Positions 7,660-13,920 of a stretch of DNA of 26,295 bases are shown here, one piece after another. The notes under the pieces were generated by a model. It was not told where the DNA came from and ran no database searches. It was given only the letters and a program-made list of their open reading frames with translations. Location: IMG/VR virus record IMGVR_UViG_3300007514_000563, positions 1 through 26,295 of that record; one strand, written 5' to 3'. This stretch comes from a virus. The number at the start of each line of letters is the position of its first letter. Position 1 is the first letter of the stretch. Position numbers and translations under genes: made by a program.

Positions 7660-7752
7660 ATGAGTAAGTGGGTAATTGCTAGAGATGCTTTTATAGGTAT
7701 ATGTTTGAGTATATTATTAATTTCTTTTCTAGGTTGGTTAAGTAGATTATAA
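7660..7752 (+). CDS. 30-residue single-pass membrane mini-protein
   Basis: The ORF starts two bases after the desaturase stop, with a strong ribosome site AAAGGAGAG (7646-7653). It encodes a short polar start (MSKWVIARD) followed by one hydrophobic segment, about residues 10-27 (AFIGICLSILLISFLGWL), and ends SRL. Good ribosome site, operon position and membrane character support it, but there is no homology evidence. It might be a partner or regulator of the desaturase. Confidence 0.5.
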   Translation: MSKWVIARDAFIGICLSILLISFLGWLSRL

Positions 7753-7753
7753 A

Positions 7754-7843
7754 ATGGATAAGAACTATATAATACCAATCTTAATTATAGTGATTGCGTA
7801 TCTGGTTTTATTTCACTATATTATACAGCCCATGTTGGGGTAG
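7754..7843 (+). CDS. 29-residue single-pass membrane mini-protein
   Basis: The ATG follows the previous stop by one base. The product has a short N-terminal MDKN and a hydrophobic segment of about 20 residues (YIIPILIIVIAYLVLFHYII). There is no clear ribosome site of its own, so translation would rely on coupling. Its last codons overlap the first hairpin of the structured RNA (7835-7850), which raises the possibility that translation and folding affect each other. Confidence 0.4.
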   Translation: MDKNYIIPILIIVIAYLVLFHYIIQPMLG

Positions 7844-8036
7844 TTCCCAACTAGTGTGCTACACATGATTGAAATGAGATAACCACTCATAGTAGATGCT
7901 AAGCCGGTGATGAGGCTCGGCACGGCATTGTCGTTAGGTGATTCTGAAAACGGAGGTTAGGAAAGACGTTTTCCCTCTACGGAGCCATGCGTACTTGATA
8001 CGCGTAAATAATACGTTTGCTAAGAATCCCGTTGCC
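7835..8036 (+). ncRNA. Structured, GC-rich leader RNA upstream of talC (candidate riboswitch-like element)
   Basis: This stretch is much richer in G and C than its surroundings and has no convincing ORF beyond its first bases. Several helices can be drawn by hand. A long-range stem pairs 7919-7925 with 8029-8036 (one bulge) and continues as 7940-7944 with 8024-8028, closing a multi-branched domain. Inside it are 7946-7952/7967-7973 (seven perfect pairs) and 7987-7993/7999-8005 (seven pairs with one G-U). Upstream are 7902-7905/7914-7917, 7874-7878/7886-7890, 7854-7857/7861-7864 and 7835-7839/7846-7850. The domain ends 15 bases before the talC ribosome site (TAGGAG, 8051-8056), the position expected of a cis-regulator. 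Known phage leader motifs of this kind include manA and wcaG RNAs; I cannot confirm membership without a covariance search. A free small RNA is the alternative. Confidence 0.65.
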
Positions 8037-8063
8037 ATTTTTAATATACTTAGGAGTAAGAAT

Positions 8064-8708
8064 ATGAAATTTTTTGCTGATACAAGTAATATAGATGAAA
8101 TAAAAAAACTTAAAGACTATGGATTAATACAAGGTGTTACAACAAATCCTACATTAATTGCAATGGAAGAATCTAATATTACTTCCCATTGGCATGATGT
8201 TGTTAAAGAAATTTGTGAGATTGTTGACGGACCTGTTTCTGCAGAAGTTACAAAAGAAAATTATTTTGATATGTTAGGAGAAGCATTAAAGATTAATGAA
8301 ATCCACGAGAATGTTGTAGTAAAACTTCCTTGTACACCTGATGGTATTAGAGTTTGTGAAGCAATTGTTGACAAAGGTGCTGATGTTAATATGACACTTT
8401 GTTTTACAGTAGGTCAAGCTTTGTTAGCTGAAAATGTAGGTGCGCTTTATGTTAGTCCTTTTGTAGGTAGATTAGAAGATCATAAATTAAGATCAGGTAT
8501 TGCTTTAGTTAAAGAAATTAGTGAAGCAACTACTAATGTTAATGTTTTAGCAGCTTCTATAAGAAGTTCAACTCATGTTGATGAGGTAGCACCATACGCA
8601 GATGTTGCAACTTGTCCTCCAAAAGTTATATGGGATATATTCAAACATAAATTGACTGTATCTGGACTTGAACAATTTAATAATGATTGGAAAAAAATGA
8701 ATGAATGA
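8064..8708 (+). CDS. talC: Transaldolase, TalC / fructose-6-phosphate aldolase-like subfamily
   Basis: The start is the ATG at 8064, with TAGGAG at 8051-8056; a longer reading from 7938 would run through the structured RNA and begins with a non-ATG codon. The 214-residue product is the size of the short TalC/FSA subfamily. It begins MKFFADTSNIDEI, has GVTTNPTL at 24-31 and the Schiff-base lysine K87 in VVVKLPCTPDG, and ends with the helix that closes the barrel. Transaldolase moves a dihydroxyacetone unit between sugar phosphates. In cyanophages TalC is a well-known auxiliary metabolic enzyme thought to push carbon through the pentose phosphate pathway toward NADPH and nucleotides. It overlaps gp44 by eight bases, linking a metabolic gene directly to replication expression. 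Confidence 0.95.
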   Translation: MKFFADTSNIDEIKKLKDYGLIQGVTTNPTLIAMEESNITSHWHDVVKEICEIVDGPVSAEVTKENYFDMLGEALKINEIHENVVVKLPCTPDGIRVCEAIVDKGADVNMTLCFTVGQALLAENVGALYVSPFVGRLEDHKLRSGIALVKEISEATTNVNVLAASIRSSTHVDEVAPYADVATCPPKVIWDIFKHKLTVSGLEQFNNDWKKMNE

Positions 8709-9639
8709 TATATTATGGGTAGAAAAGTATAGACCAAAATTAGTTGACCAATGTGTATTACCAAACAACACACAAAAAGTTTTTTCAGAGATTGTTGAGA
8801 AGGGTGAAATTCCAAACCTTCTTCTCACCGGGAGTCCCGGGATTGGCAAGACTACGATAGCCAAAGCTTTGTGTAACCAGCTAGAATGTGACTGGCTGAT
8901 GATTAATGGTAGTGATGAAGGTCGTATGATTGATACCTTGAGAACTACCATTACTAACTTTGCGTCTACTGTTAGTCTATCAGGTGGGAAGAAGGTTTTA
9001 ATTATTGATGAGGCTGATTATATGAATCCTGAATCAGTTCAACCAGCCATGAGAGGTTCCATAGAGCAGTTCGCTCAGAATTGTCGTTTTATCTTTACTT
9101 GTAATTTCAAAAACAGAATCATCCCAGCATTACATTCCAGATGTAGTGTAGTTGATTTTAAGATTAAGAAAGACGACAAACCATTACTTGCACAAAAATT
9201 TTTGAAGATAACTTCTGATATATTGGATAAAGAATCAGTTAAATATAAACCGGATGTTATCGCACAGTTAATTATGAAACACTTTCCAGATTTTAGGAGA
9301 GTGTTAAATGAGTTACAAAAACATTCTGTTGGTGGAATGATAGATGAGAATATTTTAGTACAATCATCTGAAGAAAATCTTAAAGAATTATTTGTAGCAT
9401 TAAAGAAAAAAGATTTCTCAACCATGAGGAAGTGGGTAGCTGAGAATATAGATAATGACCATGTTCGTTTGTATCGTCAAATCTATGACAGTCTTTATAA
9501 TCGTTTTGAAAAAACCAGTATTCCTAATGCGGTATTAACCATAGCTGATTATTCTTATAAGTCAGCTTTTGTTGCGGATCAGGAAGTGAACATGGTTGCT
9601 TGTTTAACAGAACTTATGATGAATTGTGAGTTTGTATAA
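8701..9639 (+). CDS. 44: Clamp loader large subunit, gp44 family AAA+ ATPase
   Basis: The 312-residue protein (T4 gp44 is 319) begins LWVEKYRPK, the typical clamp-loader opening. Walker A is GSPGIGKT (44-51), Walker B is IIDEAD (101-106), and the SRC arginine-finger motif is at 146-148. Four gp44 subunits with one gp62 load the gp45 ring using ATP. The gene starts inside the end of talC (ATGAATGA overlap). The segment around 8821-8900 is locally richer in GC and uses rarer C-ending codons compared with its neighbours. That could reflect the conserved ATP-site sequence or an exchange of this segment. Confidence 0.95.
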   Translation: MNDILWVEKYRPKLVDQCVLPNNTQKVFSEIVEKGEIPNLLLTGSPGIGKTTIAKALCNQLECDWLMINGSDEGRMIDTLRTTITNFASTVSLSGGKKVLIIDEADYMNPESVQPAMRGSIEQFAQNCRFIFTCNFKNRIIPALHSRCSVVDFKIKKDDKPLLAQKFLKITSDILDKESVKYKPDVIAQLIMKHFPDFRRVLNELQKHSVGGMIDENILVQSSEENLKELFVALKKKDFSTMRKWVAENIDNDHVRLYRQIYDSLYNRFEKTSIPNAVLTIADYSYKSAFVADQEVNMVACLTELMMNCEFV

Positions 9640-9648
9640 CTTTTCCCT

Positions 9649-9676
9649 TGTTTTTATAATTTGTTTTTGTTATAAT
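9649..9676 (+). promoter_or_regulatory. Promoter of the DNA-modification operon
   Basis: TTGTTT at 9649-9654, a 16-base spacer, TATAAT at 9671-9676 with an extended -10 (TGT). It is preceded by CTTTTCCCTTG, the same element as at 1069 and 3496. Transcription would begin around 9683, leaving a leader of only about 14 bases without a Shine-Dalgarno sequence. Confidence 0.65.
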
Positions 9677-9696
9677 ATTCTTATATTTTAATTACT

Positions 9697-10338
9697 ATGA
9701 CTAAATTGACTAAATGTAAATGTGGGCGAGAAAGAGATGCTACAAAAAGAGTTAAATGTTGTGAACCGGGTTGTAATAATCTTGTACAAAATGTACACGG
9801 ACCTGAAGATCCATATTATAGACCTCATCCAAATTTATCATTTCATACGGATGAAAGTTGTTGTGTCTGCACTAAACATCATCAAAAAATGAATGATTTC
9901 TTTGGTGAGTATAGATTCTATCGCCTTCCTGAATGTGCTAATGTAGATGGAAGGTTAGGATTTAAATGTAAAGGTGTTCAACATATACCTGAAAGATTAA
10001 GAGCGGGTATTTTAGAAGTAGATCATAAAGATGAGTTCCATGACAATGATCCTAAGAAGAAGGGTAATAAACATATATGGTCGAAAAATTTACAAACTCT
10101 TTGTGCTGTTTGTCATAAAATAAAAACACTTATGGTTGTGCATTTAGATCAACATGAACCTGAAATTAGATACATGCTTTCATTTGAAGAACATGCGTAT
10201 GATACTGATGATGAATGTATTGACGCTATATGGGCAAGCAAAAAGCAGCATGGTAAAGGTGTACCGAAGGAAACAGAAGATAACTCAGTAGTTAATCTAG
10301 TTGAACAATTTGGACTAACGAAAGTAGATACATTATGA
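9697..10338 (+). CDS. HNH endonuclease with Cys-rich zinc-binding N terminus
   Basis: The 213-residue protein has a Cys-rich N-terminal part (CKCG, CCEPGC, CCVCTKHH) likely to bind one or two zinc ions, and a central HNH motif: D109-H110, N131 in KNLQTLC, then C136, C139 and H140 in LCAVCHKIKT. This is the D-H...N...CxxCHxxKT form of HNH nucleases. It is first in the modification operon, driven by the promoter at 9649, and overlaps queE by four bases (ATGA). That coupling argues against a recently inserted homing gene. It could cut unmodified host or competitor DNA or act in recombination; a homing nuclease remains possible. No Shine-Dalgarno sequence is visible before the ATG. Confidence 0.8.
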   Translation: MTKLTKCKCGRERDATKRVKCCEPGCNNLVQNVHGPEDPYYRPHPNLSFHTDESCCVCTKHHQKMNDFFGEYRFYRLPECANVDGRLGFKCKGVQHIPERLRAGILEVDHKDEFHDNDPKKKGNKHIWSKNLQTLCAVCHKIKTLMVVHLDQHEPEIRYMLSFEEHAYDTDDECIDAIWASKKQHGKGVPKETEDNSVVNLVEQFGLTKVDTL

Positions 10339-11240
10339 GTAAATTAAGATATAGTGAGATGTTTTATTCTGTACAGGGAGAAGGAAGGTTTGTGGGGGTA
10401 CCTTCTATCTTCCTTCGTTTGTTTGGTTGTAACTTTGAGTGTAGAGGTTTTGGTCAAACTAGTCGAGATCAATCTAAATGGTTACCTGAGGATAAGATGC
10501 CTCACAATCAAGATTATCCTGATATAAAACATTTAGTTGATTTACCAGTTCCCGAAATAGGATGTGATAGTTCTTTTAGTTGGGGTAAGAAATGGGGACA
10601 CCTTGCACACTATGAAGATATAGATACTATTGTTAAATCGTTTAATGAATATCAACCTGAAGTATCAACTGATAGTCCTCATTTAGTTATTACAGGCGGT
10701 GAACCTCTTTTAAAGGGATTCCAAAAACCATTAATGGATCTTATTTTTCATCCGAAATTTCCTACACAGTTTATAACATTTGAAACTAATGGTACTCAAG
10801 AATGTTCTTTTAATGAACATATTTCAGAAAGTACACATGATCGTTATATAGATTTTTATAGAAGATATGGTGATAGAGGTTTTGCGAGATGGGGTGGAAT
10901 TACATGGTCTGTATCTCCTAAACTTTCATTGAGTGGAGAAAAAAAAGAAGAAGCATTAAGACCAGAAGCTTTGTTGTCTTATAATAGATGGCCTCATTCA
11001 TATTTGTATTTAAAATTTGTTGTTAGAGATGAAGAAGATTTTAAAGAAGCAGAAGAATTTATTAATGAGTATGAAGAAGCGGGTGTAATTATTGATAATG
11101 TTTATATGATGCCCGAAGGTGCTACAAGTGATGGTCAATCTTATACAGAAGGCACAGTTGCTCAGTTGTGTTTAAAATACGGATATTCTTTTAGTCCTCG
11201 GTTACATATTAATTTGTTTGGTAATAAATGGGGGACCTAA
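10335..11240 (+). CDS. queE: QueE-like 7-carboxy-7-deazaguanine synthase (radical SAM)
   Basis: QueE converts 6-carboxytetrahydropterin to 7-carboxy-7-deazaguanine, the ring contraction of the preQ0 pathway. The 301-residue protein opens with YSVQGEGRFVGVPSIFLRLF, the standard QueE start. It also has the GGEPLL motif (residues about 117-122) for SAM binding. The cluster motif is unusual. C32 and C36 are in place (GCNFEC), but the third cysteine of the usual CxxxCxxC is absent there. C77 in GCDSSFSW, which lines up with the CDTKHTW of ordinary QueE, supplies it after a 40-residue insertion (CX3CX40C). This also explains why it is longer than E. coli QueE (223). A second insertion lies near 170-195. 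Function is likely but depends on C77 being the ligand. Confidence 0.88.
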   Translation: MSKLRYSEMFYSVQGEGRFVGVPSIFLRLFGCNFECRGFGQTSRDQSKWLPEDKMPHNQDYPDIKHLVDLPVPEIGCDSSFSWGKKWGHLAHYEDIDTIVKSFNEYQPEVSTDSPHLVITGGEPLLKGFQKPLMDLIFHPKFPTQFITFETNGTQECSFNEHISESTHDRYIDFYRRYGDRGFARWGGITWSVSPKLSLSGEKKEEALRPEALLSYNRWPHSYLYLKFVVRDEEDFKEAEEFINEYEEAGVIIDNVYMMPEGATSDGQSYTEGTVAQLCLKYGYSFSPRLHINLFGNKWGT

Positions 11241-11635
11241 TGACTAAACAAATCAAAGATTCATATATGTATATAGATGAAGAAGCAAGAGCGGGTAAAA
11301 CAAGAATGCCTATTGAACTTGTAAAAGATTTTACAGAATTAGCTAAAAAAATGGGAGTTTATCGAAGTGCATTATTAAGAAGGGTTCTTGAAAGTTTTGT
11401 TCTTTATATGAATGATGCTCGTGCATTTGGGAAGTTGCCTACGTTTTCGGCTCCTCTTGGTGTTGAAACATGGATGCATGAGAGAGAACAAATTTATTCT
11501 TATACAAAAGATATTAATAAAATGAGAATAGCTATTCAAAATGAAAAGGATGTTAATAAAAAAATAGATTTACTTGCTGAACAGAATGAATTGTTATCTA
11601 ATATGACTAATCTTTTAAATAAACAGGTGGTGTAA
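11240..11635 (+). CDS. Ribbon-helix-helix protein with C-terminal coiled coil
   Basis: I prefer the ATG at 11240, overlapping the queE stop (TAATG), with GGGGGA at 11229-11234 as ribosome site; an ATG at 11228 in the same frame is the alternative. The 131-residue product has a ribbon-helix-helix pattern: strand KTRMPIEL, helix VKDFTELAKKMG, then VYRSALLRRVLESFVLYM. The C-terminal third (KDINKMRIAIQNEKDVNKK onward) is probably a coiled coil for oligomerisation. RHH proteins bind DNA through the paired strands and often repress their own operon, so it may regulate the modification genes. It could instead guide a DNA-acting enzyme such as the DpdA-like protein. The family is inferred from the pattern only. 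Confidence 0.65.
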   Translation: MTKQIKDSYMYIDEEARAGKTRMPIELVKDFTELAKKMGVYRSALLRRVLESFVLYMNDARAFGKLPTFSAPLGVETWMHEREQIYSYTKDINKMRIAIQNEKDVNKKIDLLAEQNELLSNMTNLLNKQVV

Positions 11636-12076
11636 ATGGCTGATAAATTTTATTATAACTATGCTCATTATATGAAAGATATGAAACATTTGGTGGATAG
11701 ATTTACAAGAGTATCAAATCCTCATATAGTAGGTGTGTATAGAGGATCACTTCCTATCGCAACTCATTTAAGTAATTCGTTGGATTGTCCAATGAGTATT
11801 ATTCGTTTTCAATCAAGAGATGGTAAAGATACTGAACCAGAATGGATCCTTCATCCTGCTGATACCGAATCATTTGATTCGGATTCAACTCTAATTGTTG
11901 CTGAGGACATATATGATACAGGACATACATTTAGAAAAATTAAAAACATGCCGGATTTAAAAGAGAATCCGTATGTGATATATACTGCTTTGTTTGGATC
12001 TAAAAATCAAGATGGTGTAGATTATTTAAATGAAAGAAATGGACAATGGATTGTCTTTCCGTGGGAGTATGTTTAA
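11636..12076 (+). CDS. Purine-type phosphoribosyltransferase
   Basis: The 146-residue protein has the PRPP-binding loop of type I phosphoribosyltransferases: LIVAEDIYDTGHTF with E90, D91, D94, T95 and G96. It also has the upstream strand and P-loop-like turn VGVYRGSLPIATHLS. Length and layout resemble xanthine/guanine/hypoxanthine phosphoribosyltransferases. It starts immediately after the previous stop and overlaps queD by one base, so it belongs to the modification operon. It may salvage the guanine released when DpdA exchanges bases, or act on a 7-deazapurine base. The substrate cannot be read from sequence. Confidence 0.8.
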   Translation: MADKFYYNYAHYMKDMKHLVDRFTRVSNPHIVGVYRGSLPIATHLSNSLDCPMSIIRFQSRDGKDTEPEWILHPADTESFDSDSTLIVAEDIYDTGHTFRKIKNMPDLKENPYVIYTALFGSKNQDGVDYLNERNGQWIVFPWEYV

Positions 12077-12531
12077 TGTATAGAAGTACTAAAACATTCG
12101 GTAATGATGTAGGATTGAGTTGCTCTTTTAGACAATGGAGAGCTGATAGTCATTGTCATTTTATTCATGGTTATAGTTTAGGATTTCGTTTTGTATTTGA
12201 AGCAGAAGAATTAGATAAGAGAAATTGGGTTTATGATTTCGGAGGATGTAAGTGGATTAAGAAGTATCTTGAAGATAATTTTGACCATAAGTTAGCAATA
12301 GCAGAAGATGATCCAGAATTATCAAATATTTTAAAATTATCTAAAGATGTAGCATGTATAAATGTTGTAAAAGGTGTAGGATGTGAAATGTTTGCTAAAC
12401 AGGTTTTTGACTTTGTTGCTCCAGAAGTTAGAAAAGAAACTCATGGACGCGTGAGTTTATATAGTGTGGAGTGTTTTGAACATGGTGCTAATAGTGCAAT
12501 AGCACATAACCCGTACGGTAGTATAATATGA
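12076..12531 (+). CDS. queD: QueD-like 6-carboxytetrahydropterin synthase
   Basis: The start at 12076 overlaps the previous stop; the longer frame from 12046 has no support. The 151-residue product is of the 6-pyruvoyl-tetrahydropterin synthase/QueD fold and would convert dihydroneopterin triphosphate to 6-carboxytetrahydropterin. It keeps C27 and H31 of the C-x3-H-G motif (CHFIHGY) and the catalytic D70-H71 pair (FDHKL), with E near the end in VECFEHG. Two zinc-ligand positions differ from E. coli QueD as I recall it: position 33 is Tyr instead of His (HGY, not HGH) and position 16 is Cys. H26 and H28 could compensate. The operon context makes QueD the best reading. Confidence 0.85.
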   Translation: MYRSTKTFGNDVGLSCSFRQWRADSHCHFIHGYSLGFRFVFEAEELDKRNWVYDFGGCKWIKKYLEDNFDHKLAIAEDDPELSNILKLSKDVACINVVKGVGCEMFAKQVFDFVAPEVRKETHGRVSLYSVECFEHGANSAIAHNPYGSII

Positions 12532-12544
12532 AAAGGAGAATTTT

Positions 12545-13225
12545 ATGAAAGCTTTAACAGTTTTATCAGGTGGTCAAGATAGTACAACTTGTTTGTATTG
12601 GGCGTTAGCAAATTTTGATGAGCATGTTGCTATTACTTTTGATTATGGTCAAAAGCATAGACGAGAAATTGCATGTGCTAAAAAGATTGCTCAGATGGCA
12701 GGTGTAGAACATGAGGTTATTGAAGTAGGTAATATTCTGAAAGGTACTAGTCCTCTTGTAAATTCTGATTATGATGTTGAACAATATAAAGACGCGGCAT
12801 CATTACCCGGTGGTTTGGAAAAAACATTTGTTCCTTCAAGAAATATGTTGTTCTTGACAATTGCATCTAATCGTGCTTATGTGCATGGTTGTGATGTTGT
12901 TATTACTGGTGTGTCCGAAGAAGATTATGGTGGATACCCTGATTGTCGAGAAGGTTTTATTCGTGGTATGGAAAATGTTTATAATGAGGGATTGGAGAAA
13001 GATATTAAAATTGTTACTCCTCTAATTCAATTAGATAAAAAACAAACTGTTGAAATGGCTGTTGATCTTCCAGGTTGTATGGAAGCTTTAAAGTATAGTC
13101 ATACTTGTTATAATGGAGAATTTCCTCCTTGTGGAAAATGTCATGCATGTCTTTTGAGAGAGAAAGGATTTGAGTTGGCTGGTGTTCCTGATCCTATACA
13201 TGATTCAGAAGGTGTTAGTGTATGA
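12545..13225 (+). CDS. queC: QueC, 7-cyano-7-deazaguanine (preQ0) synthase
   Basis: QueC converts 7-carboxy-7-deazaguanine to preQ0 with ATP and ammonia. The 226-residue protein is the normal length. The N-terminal PP-loop is SGGQDST (8-14). The C-terminal zinc site is C188, C196, C199 and C202 (CYNGEFPPCGKCHAC). There is no fused amidotransferase domain, so the product should stop at preQ0 and not be carried on to archaeosine-type bases by this protein. It has a strong own ribosome site (AAGGAG at 12533-12538) and overlaps the next gene by four bases (ATGA). Confidence 0.95.
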   Translation: MKALTVLSGGQDSTTCLYWALANFDEHVAITFDYGQKHRREIACAKKIAQMAGVEHEVIEVGNILKGTSPLVNSDYDVEQYKDAASLPGGLEKTFVPSRNMLFLTIASNRAYVHGCDVVITGVSEEDYGGYPDCREGFIRGMENVYNEGLEKDIKIVTPLIQLDKKQTVEMAVDLPGCMEALKYSHTCYNGEFPPCGKCHACLLREKGFELAGVPDPIHDSEGVSV

Positions 13226-13920
13226 AGATTTCTAAAAAGATTAAAGAAAGATTAGATTATAGTTTTGAAAGTGTTGATTCATCAAAATCTTATCTGGCTA
13301 ATGATTCGATTTATGCTTTTTTAGAGGATGGAGATATAGACGGACTCATAGAAGAAGTTGCTGAGTCTTTTCAAGGTGTATTAGATTCTTTAGTTATAGA
13401 TTCACAGAAAGATCATAATACAAAAGACACAGCAAAAAGAGTTGCTAAGATGTTTATTAATGAAACTTTTCGTGGTAGATATTATCCTCCACCTGTAGTA
13501 ACAGCGTTTCCTAATGCTAAGATGTATGACCAATTATATATGACGGGTCCTATTAGTATTGATTCAACTTGCGCTCATCATTTTCAACCCATATCAGGTA
13601 AATGTTATATTGGGATTTTCCCGGGAAAAAAAGTTATAGGTCTTTCTAAGTTTAATCGAATGGTTGATTGGATTGCTTCAAGACCTCAAATACAAGAGGA
13701 AATGACAGAACAAATAGCTGATATGGTTGAAAAAGAAACTGAAGCTAAAGGAGTAGCTGTTGTTGTTAAGGCAGAACATTTTTGTATGACCGCTCGTGGT
13801 GTTAAAGAACATGAAAGTGATATGTTGACATCTGTAATACGTGGTGATTTTTTAAAAATAGATCATTTGAAAGCAGAGTTCTTTTCTCTGTTAAATAATA
13901 TGAAAGGAATAAATGAATAA
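13222..13920 (+). CDS. folE: GTP cyclohydrolase I
   Basis: This enzyme opens the pathway by converting GTP to dihydroneopterin triphosphate. The 232-residue protein has the zinc ligands C117 and H120 (CAHHFQP) and C188 (EHFCMTARGV), and the conserved TAKRVAKMF helix and GLSKFNRMVDWIASRPQIQEE segment of FolE. It overlaps queC at its start and the DpdA-like gene at its end, so the pathway genes are translated as one block. With QueD, QueE and QueC it completes a GTP-to-preQ0 route independent of host enzymes. QueF was considered but lacks support, since the CAHH zinc motif is that of FolE. Confidence 0.95.
   Translation: MKISKKIKERLDYSFESVDSSKSYLANDSIYAFLEDGDIDGLIEEVAESFQGVLDSLVIDSQKDHNTKDTAKRVAKMFINETFRGRYYPPPVVTAFPNAKMYDQLYMTGPISIDSTCAHHFQPISGKCYIGIFPGKKVIGLSKFNRMVDWIASRPQIQEEMTEQIADMVEKETEAKGVAVVVKAEHFCMTARGVKEHESDMLTSVIRGDFLKIDHLKAEFFSLLNNMKGINE

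Noticed and set aside
7902-7960. Hammerhead ribozyme or group I/II intron in the structured region
   Set aside because: GTGATGA lacks the essential C of CTGATGA, the group I core elements are not seen, and no domain V-like group II hairpin can be drawn. The flanking genes are intact.
7946-7977. Pseudoknot formed by GAGG (7953-7956) and CCTC (7974-7977) around the seven-pair stem
   Set aside because: The connecting loops would have zero length across a seven-pair helix, which is sterically unlikely, so I did not include it in the model.
8568-8951. Minus-strand ORFs opposite talC and gp44
   Set aside because: They cross the overlap of two well-supported plus-strand genes, and no other gene on the minus strand is supported.
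13222-13920. QueF (preQ0 reductase) instead of GTP cyclohydrolase I
   Set aside because: The CAHH and HFC zinc ligands and the TAKRVAKMF helix are those of FolE, so the pathway in this window ends at preQ0.
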